A stretch of DNA of 31,082 nucleotides from an uncultured Angelakisella sp. (GTDB lineage: Bacteria; Bacillota; Clostridia; Oscillospirales; Ruminococcaceae), in assembly GCA_910585535.1 (NCBI GenBank), contig CAJUFK010000026.1, positions 1 to 31,082 on the forward strand, read 5' to 3'. The translations under genes and the position numbers were made by a program. Below, one piece after another: positions 23,413-29,346 of the stretch. Numbering within the stretch: the stretch's first letter is position 1; every line of letters starts with the position of its first letter. The notes beneath the pieces were generated by a model. It searched no databases, was not told the origin of the DNA, and saw only the letters and a list, made by a program, of their open reading frames with translations.

Positions 23413-23745
23413 TTATCCCATTCCCGTCAAGGCCTCCCGCTCCAGGACTTCCCGCACCTCCTCGATCCCGGAAAGCCGCCGGCAGCGGGGAAAGCTCTCC
23501 TCGTTGTGTCCCGACCAGGTGAGGTGGACAACATGATATTCCCCGTCCTCGGTGAGATACAGCGCCCGGTCGTCGGAATCGCACCTCGCCACCGCCCACA
23601 GCCGTCTGCCCCAAAGGGGGTGGCTTTCGCCGATCTCCCGTTTCAGCTCTGCCGCAAAGGAGCGGTCGGTGAGGGGCAGCATCCGCCAGGAGAAGCTGTC
23701 GCCGTACTGCCTGTCCAGGTCGTAGAAGATCTCCTCCAGGGTCAT
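23413..23745 (-). CDS. Small protein of unknown function (110 aa)
   Basis: The ATG at 23745 overlaps the TGA of miaB (ATGA), so it is translated as a coupled product. The protein is soluble, with no signal. A helix at 1-20 is followed by strands around residues 46-80 (WAVARCDSD, ALYLTEDGEYHVVHLTWSG), then a C-terminal helix (91-105). The strand region resembles small immunity-type or SMI1/KNR4-like folds, but I do not assign a family. GC-rich and codon-matched to its neighbours, unlike the 198-residue gene after it. Confidence 0.78.
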   Translation of the reverse strand: MTLEEIFYDLDRQYGDSFSWRMLPLTDRSFAAELKREIGESHPLWGRRLWAVARCDSDDRALYLTEDGEYHVVHLTWSGHNEESFPRCRRLSGIEEVREVLEREALTGMG

Positions 23746-25166
23746 GGGGTCCCCTCCCCCGGGATCAGCTGCCCCTCCAAAGCCCAGTTATGGGCCGAGA
23801 CGATCTCCACCTGGGCGAACTCCCCGGCGAGGCCGGGGTCCCCGGGGAACTCCACAATGACGTTCTGGTCGTTCCGGGAGGTGAGCTTCCCCTCCCCCCG
23901 TCCGGGACCCTCCACCAGCACCCGGAAGGTTTTCCCCACCTGGCGCTCCATGTATTCGGTCCCGATCTGCCCTTGGATTTCCAGCAGCTCCTGGAACCAC
24001 CGGGATTTATCCTCCGCTGGGGTAGGATCCGGGAAGCCTTCCGCCTTGGTCCCGCTCCGGCGGGAGTAGAGGAAGGTATAAAGGGCGGTGTAGCCCACCC
24101 GGCGGACCAACTGTAAGGTCCCCTCAAAATCCTCCCGGGTCTCCCCGGGGAAGCCCACGATAATGTCGCTGGTGAGGGAAAGGTCCGGCATCCGCTTCCG
24201 GGCGTAGTCGATAAGGTCCAGATAGGCCGCCGTGTCGTACCGGCGGTTCATCCGCTCCAGGACCCGGTCCGAGCCGGACTGAACCGGAAGGTGGAGGTGC
24301 TTCGAGACCTTTTCGCAGTCCGCCATGGCGTCCAGCAGTTCCTGGGTACAATCCTTGGGGTGGGAGGTCATAAACCGAATACGAAACTCCCCCGGCAGGT
24401 CGTTGATCCGCCGGAGCAGTTCCGGGAACCGGATCCCCCCTGCGTAGGAGTTGACGTTCTGCCCCAGAAGGGTGATGTCCTTGTATCCCTCCCCGATGAG
24501 ACCCTCCACCTCCCGAAGGATGTCCTCGGGGCGGCGGCTGCGCTCCCGCCCCCGAACATAAGGAACGATGCAGTAGGAGCAGAAGTTGTTGCAGCCATAC
24601 ATCACCGTCACCCATGCCTTGGGCCAGCCGGTGCGCCGGGCGGGAAGGTTTTCAAGGATGGTGTCAGGCTCCTCCCCTGGACTTTTGATGCTCCGCTTGC
24701 CCTGGCACAGCGCCCCATAAAGGCTCTCCGGCAAACGTGCCCAAGCGTCCGCCCCCAAAACCAGGTCCACATGGGGGTAGCTTTTTTTGATCTTGTCTGC
24801 GACGCTTTGCTGCTGGGTCATGCACCCAGACATGGCGATGATGAGCCCCGGCTTCTGGCGTTTGTAGTGTTTCATCGCCCCTACAGTGCCCAGGACGCGC
24901 TTTTCGGCGTTTTCCCGGACGGCGCAGGTGTTGTAGAAGATCAGGTCGGCCTCCTCCGGGGACTCGGTGAAGCCGTAGCCCATCTCCCCCAGAATCCCCT
25001 TGATCCGCTCCCCGTCCGCCGCGTTCTGCTGGCAGCCGAAGCTGTGGACCAGGGCCAGGGGCGGGGTCTCGTATTTTTGGGCCAGATGCTCCCGGATGAG
25101 CCGGGTGTACTGCCGCTGCCCCGCCAGCTGGGTATAGTCTAAAATGTAGTTTTCTTTTTCCGGCAA
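23742..25166 (-). CDS. miaB: tRNA-2-methylthio-N6-dimethylallyladenosine synthase MiaB (474 aa)
   Basis: A radical-SAM methylthiotransferase acting after MiaA on A37 of tRNA. The N-terminal cluster uses Cys45 (FGCQQN), Cys81 (NTCAVRENAEKR) and Cys115 (SGCMTQQ). The radical-SAM cluster uses Cys192, Cys196 and Cys199 (YGCNNFCSYCIVPYVRG). A TRAM RNA-binding domain covers about 405-470. Two [4Fe-4S] clusters are expected. The start is a TTG at 25166, with CGGAGG 7 nt upstream and no better ATG. The short A/T-rich leader carries a near-consensus promoter (25211-25239), making miaB the first gene of the long run toward 962. The next gene overlaps by ATGA. Confidence 0.98.
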   Translation of the reverse strand: MPEKENYILDYTQLAGQRQYTRLIREHLAQKYETPPLALVHSFGCQQNAADGERIKGILGEMGYGFTESPEEADLIFYNTCAVRENAEKRVLGTVGAMKHYKRQKPGLIIAMSGCMTQQQSVADKIKKSYPHVDLVLGADAWARLPESLYGALCQGKRSIKSPGEEPDTILENLPARRTGWPKAWVTVMYGCNNFCSYCIVPYVRGRERSRRPEDILREVEGLIGEGYKDITLLGQNVNSYAGGIRFPELLRRINDLPGEFRIRFMTSHPKDCTQELLDAMADCEKVSKHLHLPVQSGSDRVLERMNRRYDTAAYLDLIDYARKRMPDLSLTSDIIVGFPGETREDFEGTLQLVRRVGYTALYTFLYSRRSGTKAEGFPDPTPAEDKSRWFQELLEIQGQIGTEYMERQVGKTFRVLVEGPGRGEGKLTSRNDQNVIVEFPGDPGLAGEFAQVEIVSAHNWALEGQLIPGEGTP

Positions 25167-25210
25167 AGTGGTTCCTCCGAATAATGGTGGTAAAAAGCTT
25201 GAACGGAAAT

Positions 25211-25239
25211 ATTATAGCACTTTTTCCCTGTCGTTTCAA
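25211..25239 (-). promoter_or_regulatory. Sigma-A promoter of the miaB operon
   Basis: On the minus strand TTGAAA (25234-25239) and a perfect TATAAT (25211-25216) are separated by 17 bp, with a start expected near 25203. The A/T-rich segment stands out from GC-rich flanks. A short, bulged inverted repeat (CCTG/CAGG) spans the -35 box, which could be an operator, but the match is weak. Confidence 0.9.
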
Positions 25240-25253
25240 CCAAAAGAAACAGG

Positions 25254-25703
25254 TCAGAAGGGTTCCATGTGGCGGTAGCTCCCCAGTCCCAGGGTGTCAA
25301 ACTCGTCCTTCCCTGCCTGGGAAACCACCCCCAAAGCCCGCAGAACCCGGTTGATGGTCCCCTCCCCTTCCACAGGGCCAAGAACGACCTCCCCGCCCTC
25401 CAGCAGGACCGCCGCCTGGGTGCCGTGGCCGCCGAAGTAGTCGGTTTCGATGTAGCCCAGGGGATGGTCCCGGGAGCCCTCCCGGAGGAACCGGGAGACC
25501 GCCCCGTCCCAGGCCACAAGGACCGGGCAGTCCGGCCCCTCCGGCCCGGGGAAGGCCTCCTCGATCTGCTCCCACAGCCCGTCGGTAAGAAAGAGGAGGG
25601 CGAAGTCCTGGGGCAGCTCCACCACCTGGGCCTCCACCCATCCCCGGGAGAGGGCCAGGACGGCTTCCCGCTCCCCTGCCACGGCTCGAATGTGATGTCC
25701 CAT
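25254..25703 (-). CDS. Protein of unknown function (149 aa)
   Basis: Start chosen at ATG 25703 with GGGGAGG 5-6 nt upstream. The open frame extends further back, but that part is a shadow of the flavodoxin gene and is excluded. The protein is acidic and soluble. Visible segments: strands around FALLFLTDGLW (35-45), VLVAWDGAVSRFL (61-73), GYIETDYFGGHGTQAAVLL (83-101) and a C-terminal tail ending SYRHMEPF. I do not recognise the family. It is the last gene before the miaB promoter and lies 14 bp after a flavodoxin gene, so it probably shares its transcript. Confidence 0.8.
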   Translation of the reverse strand: MGHHIRAVAGEREAVLALSRGWVEAQVVELPQDFALLFLTDGLWEQIEEAFPGPEGPDCPVLVAWDGAVSRFLREGSRDHPLGYIETDYFGGHGTQAAVLLEGGEVVLGPVEGEGTINRVLRALGVVSQAGKDEFDTLGLGSYRHMEPF

Positions 25704-25717
25704 CGCTTCCTCCCCGG

Positions 25718-26167
25718 TCAGCCCTTGACCATCCGCTTGGCGAAGATCTCCGCCTTTCGCAGGTCGGTTTCGTCGGGGTGCTTTCTGGCGATGCCGCCGA
25801 TGAGCTTCCAAGGGCCGTAGGTGTCGTACCCACGGCACTGGAACCGCCCCTGGCAGGTCACCCCCCGGCTCTCCAGCAGACGGCGGATGCTGCCGGTGTA
25901 GTCCTTCCAGCCGATGCCGCAGGTGTCCGCCAGAAAGACCCGCTGGGCGGGGGTGAACTGGGCCTCCTGGGCGAACTTCACCAGGGTCTCGTGAAAGCCC
26001 CCGAAGTACACCCCGGAGGCCAGGCCGATGAGCTTGTAGGGGGAAATATCCGGGATGCCCTCTTTGACCACGTCCACCGTCCTGGCCCCCATCTTTTTTG
26101 CCATCCGCTCCACAATCTTTTTGGTGTTGCCGTGGTGGGTGGAGGCGTAGAGAATGATGGTTTTCAT
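25718..26167 (-). CDS. Flavodoxin family protein (149 aa)
   Basis: The N terminus MKTIILYASTHHGNTKKI is the FMN phosphate-binding loop of flavodoxins. SGVYFGGFHETL (51-62) and DTCGIGWKDYTGSIRRLL (80-97) are the other flavin-contact regions. Length equals a classical flavodoxin. A single-electron carrier in the cytoplasm, probably FMN-binding; the partner is unknown. Excellent Shine-Dalgarno (AAGGAGG, 6 nt). It lies after the M24 peptidase gene, with a strong hairpin between them. Confidence 0.92.
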   Translation of the reverse strand: MKTIILYASTHHGNTKKIVERMAKKMGARTVDVVKEGIPDISPYKLIGLASGVYFGGFHETLVKFAQEAQFTPAQRVFLADTCGIGWKDYTGSIRRLLESRGVTCQGRFQCRGYDTYGPWKLIGGIARKHPDETDLRKAEIFAKRMVKG

Positions 26168-26193
26168 AAAGCCCTCCTTGTGTCGGAACCGGA

Positions 26194-26234
26194 CAAAGGC
26201 GCATCCCCGGGCCCGAGCTGGAGACGCGCCTTTG
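26194..26234 (-). repeat. Very stable hairpin between the peptidase and flavodoxin genes
   Basis: A 15-bp stem with two G-T wobbles (26194-26208 with 26220-26234) closes an 11-nt GC-rich loop. No T-run follows it in the direction of transcription. It sits 9 bp after the peptidase stop and 26 nt before the flavodoxin ATG. Likely an mRNA 3'-end stabiliser or processing signal rather than a terminator. Confidence 0.6.
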
Positions 26235-26243
26235 CCGATATGG

Positions 26244-27311
26244 TTACAGGATGATGAGTTCCTTGGGGCTGTGGGTCAGGTCCTCGCAGCCGTTTTCGGT
26301 GATGACCACAATGTCCTCGATGCGGCAGCCGAACCGGCCGGAAAGGTAGATGCCGGGCTCCACCGACATGACAATGCCAGCTTCACAGTCCGCCTTGCTG
26401 ATGGCGGAGAAGCGGGGCTCCTCGTGGATCTCAATGCCCAGGGAGTGCCCGGTGCCGTGGCCGAAGCAGCCCTCGTATCCTGCGCCGTAGATCATATCCC
26501 GGGCGGCGGCATCCACCGCTACACAGGGCACCCCGGGGGCGATCTTGGCAATAGAGGCCAGCTGGGCCTGGAGGACTAGGTTATAGACCTTCTCCATCTC
26601 CTCGGTGACATGGCCGATAGCCACAGTCCGGGTCATGTCGGAGCAATAGCCTGCAAAGGCGGCCCCGAAGTCCATGGTGAGGAAATCCCCCGCCTGGACC
26701 GGCCGGTCCCCGGGCACCCCGTGGGGCATACTGGAATTGGGGCCTGCCACGCAGATGGTGGCGAAGGCCAGGCCGTCCGCCCCGTTCTTCTTCATGCGGT
26801 ACTCCAGTTCCGCTGCAATCTGACGCTCGGTCATCCCGACCTTGATGAACTCCAGTATTTCACTGAAGGATTTGTCGGTGATGCTTTGGGCCTTGCGGAT
26901 GGCTTCCAGCTCGCTGCTGTCCTTGATCTTCCGCAGCTCCTGGATGGCGCTGTCCACACGGTCGTCTGTAAGGATCTCCACCTCGGGGAGCATCTCCCGG
27001 AAGCGGTTCATCTCCCCCACTGTCTGGTAGGTGATCTCCAGGGCCAGGCGACGGATACCATGCTTTTTCACCAGTTCCCCAAGCTGCTCCTCCAGCTTAT
27101 CCTGAAGGATGACCTCGCAGCCCTTTACCGTTTTCCGGGCGGCCTCGATGTACCGGAAATCAAAGATGGCGTAAGCCCCCTCCCGGGTGACCAGAAGGTG
27201 CCCGGCGGTGGAACGCATCCCGGTGAGGTAGTACCGGTTTACCGTGGAGGTGATAAGGGCGCCGTCCACATCCTCGGGAAGCCTAGCGATGAGATTTTGG
27301 ATACGATTCAT
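26244..27311 (-). CDS. M24-family aminopeptidase, Xaa-Pro type (355 aa)
   Basis: A creatinase-like N-terminal domain (1-125) is followed by the pita-bread metallopeptidase domain. The five metal ligands are visible: Asp214 (MDFG), Asp225 (CSDMTRT), His289 (GHGTGH), Glu318 (SVEPGIY) and Glu332 (RIED), with His197 in MPHGVPG. Xaa-Pro aminopeptidases of this size cut an N-terminal residue before proline in the cytoplasm. Good Shine-Dalgarno (AAAGGAG); the ATG overlaps the TGA of the TIM-barrel gene (ATGA). Close to B. subtilis YqhT/PapA in organisation. Confidence 0.95.
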   Translation of the reverse strand: MNRIQNLIARLPEDVDGALITSTVNRYYLTGMRSTAGHLLVTREGAYAIFDFRYIEAARKTVKGCEVILQDKLEEQLGELVKKHGIRRLALEITYQTVGEMNRFREMLPEVEILTDDRVDSAIQELRKIKDSSELEAIRKAQSITDKSFSEILEFIKVGMTERQIAAELEYRMKKNGADGLAFATICVAGPNSSMPHGVPGDRPVQAGDFLTMDFGAAFAGYCSDMTRTVAIGHVTEEMEKVYNLVLQAQLASIAKIAPGVPCVAVDAAARDMIYGAGYEGCFGHGTGHSLGIEIHEEPRFSAISKADCEAGIVMSVEPGIYLSGRFGCRIEDIVVITENGCEDLTHSPKELIIL

Positions 27312-28189
27312 GGTTTTGCTTCTCCTTTCCGTCCTGCCGCAGCCCGGTAACAGTCCTGCATGGCTGCGGCGTCTTCACTTTGCGTCCCGGCGGATTCACA
27401 GATAATCACCGGGGAACAGCCGTACTGTAGGATCTCCTCCGCCAGGGGCTCAAACCAGGGGCCGTACTGGCGGTCTTCAAAGGTGAGGTGCCTTTTCTCC
27501 CCACCCTTTTCGGTGTATTCGATGCGGGAAAAATGGGAGTGAAACACCCGAAGCCGGTCCCGCCCCAGACGGCTGTCCATCAGGCGGAAAGCGGCGGCGA
27601 ACTCCTCCCCGGTGGTCATCCTGCCCAGGGTCCGGGCGTTCAAATGCCCCCAGTCGATACAGGGGACAAGCCGGTCGTCAATGGTGCAGAGTTCCAGCAC
27701 CTCCTCCAACGTCCCCAGCTGGTTCAGCTTTCCCATGGTCTCGGGACAGAGGGTGATGTCCGAAAGCCCAGCCTCGTCCAGGGCAGCTAACGCTCTTTTC
27801 ATGGTATCCTTGGCCAGCTCCAGCGCATCCTTCCGGCTGAGCTTGGCACAGGAGCCGGTGTGGACCACCACCCGGTCCGCCCCCAGGAGCTTCGCCGCCG
27901 CAGCGGAATCCAGGATATACCGGATGCTCCCCAGCCGCTTCTCCTCCTCGATGCCGGAAAGGGAGATGTAGTAGGGGGCGTGGAGGGAAAGGCGGATCCC
28001 CTTTTCCCCACAGCTTTTCTTAAGGCTGGCGGCGGTATCGGGATTGACCCGCACCCCCCGGCCGCATTGGTATTCAAAGGCGTTGAGGCCGAAGCGTTCC
28101 AGGTAGTCCGGGATCTGGGTGGTTTTTTTGTAGCCCATAGCGGAAAAGCTGTCCGCCGTCCCCGCCGGGCCGAACCAAATCTTATCCAT
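27308..28189 (-). CDS. Endonuclease IV-like TIM-barrel protein (293 aa)
   Basis: An AP-endonuclease-2 family TIM barrel. Metal ligands in the spacing of E. coli Nfo are seen: His70 (LHAPYY), His110 (VVHTG), Glu150 (CPETMG), Asp179 and His182 (CIDWGHLNA), His217/219 (FHSHFS), His234 and Glu265 (CESAG). The Asp that in Nfo sits two residues before the second late His (Asp-Arg-His) is Lys232 here, so one metal ligand may be changed. Nfo cuts DNA at abasic sites; this paralogue could do so or act on a different phosphate or sugar substrate. It overlaps yqeG by 8 bp and the peptidase by ATGA. Size is usual. Confidence 0.86.
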   Translation of the reverse strand: MDKIWFGPAGTADSFSAMGYKKTTQIPDYLERFGLNAFEYQCGRGVRVNPDTAASLKKSCGEKGIRLSLHAPYYISLSGIEEEKRLGSIRYILDSAAAAKLLGADRVVVHTGSCAKLSRKDALELAKDTMKRALAALDEAGLSDITLCPETMGKLNQLGTLEEVLELCTIDDRLVPCIDWGHLNARTLGRMTTGEEFAAAFRLMDSRLGRDRLRVFHSHFSRIEYTEKGGEKRHLTFEDRQYGPWFEPLAEEILQYGCSPVIICESAGTQSEDAAAMQDCYRAAAGRKGEAKP

Positions 28190-28913
28190 TCCCGTTTCCT
28201 CCTTGTTTCAGCCCTTTGATATAGCCGCTTTCGCTTCCGTCCCAACCGCAGCGGATACATCTTCCGCCCTCAAAATGATGGTCGCAGTTTGGGTATCCGT
28301 AGAGGTGGTGGGCGCATTCCGGGCAGAGCCGAAGCATCTGGGAACTCCCCTTCCGGAAGCTGCTCCCACACTCGTCACAAATCACAAGCTCCCAGCCCTC
28401 CATCCGGGGGTTTGGCTGCCACCGGCGGGGAATGTAACGCTTTAGGACCTGTTTTTCCCACCGGCGCTTCACCGCCAGGAAGCCCCAGTCTTCCTCCTCC
28501 ATAGGCTCCACCAGCACCGAAAGGCACCGGGAGAGTTTCCCGCAGAGGACATCGGTAAAGATCTGGTCCCCCACTACTGCCGCCGCCCTGGGGGAGATCT
28601 CCATCTCTTTCAGGGCTCGCCAGAGGGGAAAGGGCAGCGGCTTTTTTGCGTCAGCGACATATTCCAGCCCCAGCCCCCGGGCGAAAGGGGCCACCCGTTC
28701 CGCAGTGTTGTTGGAGAGGACCAGAAGGCGAAGCCCCGCCTGTCCCTGCTCCTCCAGCCAATCCTTGATCCGCTCGTGGGGGATGGGGTTGTCGTGGGTG
28801 GTCAGGGTGTTGTCCACGTCCAGGAACAGGACCCGGATCCCCTGCTCCAGGAAGAACCGGGTGGGGATCTCATAGATACGCCGGAAGCTGTAGTCGGGGT
28901 AAAAGAGAGACAT
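28182..28913 (-). CDS. yqeG: YqeG-family HAD phosphatase with C-terminal zinc-ribbon extension (243 aa)
   Basis: The HAD-IIIA phosphatase core is clear: motif I LDVDNTL (31-37), motif II LSNNT (66-70), motif III KKP (90-92) and motif IV VVGDQIFTD (113-121). Plain YqeG proteins end near residue 170. Here residues 165-243 are extra and contain CDEC (179-182), CPEC (197-200), CDHH (210-213) and CIRC (219-222), the spacing of two zinc ribbons. I start at ATG 28913 because AAGGAGGAGG lies just before it; a longer frame to 28982 runs through the rpsU terminator. The HAD family here is suspected to act on nucleotide or sugar phosphates; the zinc part might bind nucleic acid. The extension is an unusual fusion to me, but I cannot confirm how common it is. 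Confidence 0.9.
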   Translation of the reverse strand: MSLFYPDYSFRRIYEIPTRFFLEQGIRVLFLDVDNTLTTHDNPIPHERIKDWLEEQGQAGLRLLVLSNNTAERVAPFARGLGLEYVADAKKPLPFPLWRALKEMEISPRAAAVVGDQIFTDVLCGKLSRCLSVLVEPMEEEDWGFLAVKRRWEKQVLKRYIPRRWQPNPRMEGWELVICDECGSSFRKGSSQMLRLCPECAHHLYGYPNCDHHFEGGRCIRCGWDGSESGYIKGLKQGGNGNG

Positions 28914-28936
28914 CCGCCCCCTCCTCCTTTTGCAGC

Positions 28937-28965
28937 AAAAAAGCGGGCATTCTGGGAATGCCCGC
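28937..28965 (-). terminator. Strong rho-independent terminator after rpsU
   Basis: A perfect 10-bp stem GCGGGCATTC/GAATGCCCGC (28943-28952 and 28956-28965) with a 3-nt loop is followed on the minus strand by six T (28937-28942). It begins 17 bp after the rpsU stop. The T-run ends 23 nt before the yqeG ATG, leaving no space for a promoter, so some read-through must supply yqeG, or a promoter lies inside rpsU. Confidence 0.92.
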
Positions 28966-28982
28966 CCTTTTCGCGTCGCCAA

Positions 28983-29159
28983 TTACTTGTACTTGCGCTT
29001 ACGAGCAGCCTCGGACTTCTTCTTGCGCTTCACAGAAGGCTTCTCGTAATGCTCTCTTTTACGCACTTCAGCCAGCACGCCAGACTTGGCGCAGCTCCTC
29101 TTGAAACGTCTGAGGGCGCTCTCCAGAGACTCATTATCTTTAATTCTGATTTCTGCCAT
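28983..29159 (-). CDS. rpsU: 30S ribosomal protein S21 (58 aa)
   Basis: A 58-residue, strongly basic protein beginning MAEIRIKDNESLESALRRF and ending in a Lys/Arg-rich tail, the sequence of bS21. The conserved ESLESALRRFKR block and the C-terminal KRKKKSEAARKRKYK tail are seen. S21 binds the 30S platform close to the 3' end of 16S rRNA and helps mRNA binding. Start ATG 29159 is preceded by GGAGGG about 10 nt and AAAGG 2 nt upstream. It has its own strong promoter (29231-29260) and terminator. Confidence 0.98.
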   Translation of the reverse strand: MAEIRIKDNESLESALRRFKRSCAKSGVLAEVRKREHYEKPSVKRKKKSEAARKRKYK

Positions 29160-29195
29160 TACCTTTATTCCCTCCCCACGCCAAACGGCTGGAGT

Positions 29196-29279
29196 AATAT
29201 CCCCCTAAAAGCAGAAGGATAACACAACAAATTATACACCACAATATTTTGTTATGTCAAGTACCCTTAGGGGAATATC
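29196..29279 (-). repeat. Imperfect inverted repeat flanking the rpsU promoter
   Basis: Two 13-bp arms (29196-29208 and 29267-29279) match as an inverted repeat at 11 of 13 positions. One arm lies just upstream of the -35 box, the other in the leader between start point and ATG. They could be two half-operators for a looping regulator; the downstream arm could also act in mRNA. Chance cannot be excluded. Confidence 0.4.
29231..29260 (-). promoter_or_regulatory. Sigma-A promoter of rpsU
   Basis: TTGACA (29255-29260) and TATAAT (29231-29236), both full matches, are separated by 18 bp in an A/T-rich block. The start point is near 29224, giving a leader of about 65 nt. This is the closest match to consensus in the window and suits a highly expressed ribosomal protein gene. 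Confidence 0.95.
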
Positions 29280-29346
29280 TGCTGAAAAAACAAACTTTTG
29301 TGGGGTTGACAAGGAAATTTTTAGTTCAATGCCTTCCCCCGCCGGT

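Noticed and set aside
23366..23614. N-terminal extension of the 198-residue unknown gene
   Set aside because: It overlaps the 110-residue gene and is rich in Gly/Arg/Pro of shadow type. The body of the protein begins at the ATG at 23365.
25704..26204. N-terminal extension of the 149-residue unknown gene to 26204
   Set aside because: The extension overlaps the whole flavodoxin gene in another frame and reads as low-complexity Gly/Arg/Pro/His. The ATG at 25703 has a good Shine-Dalgarno site.
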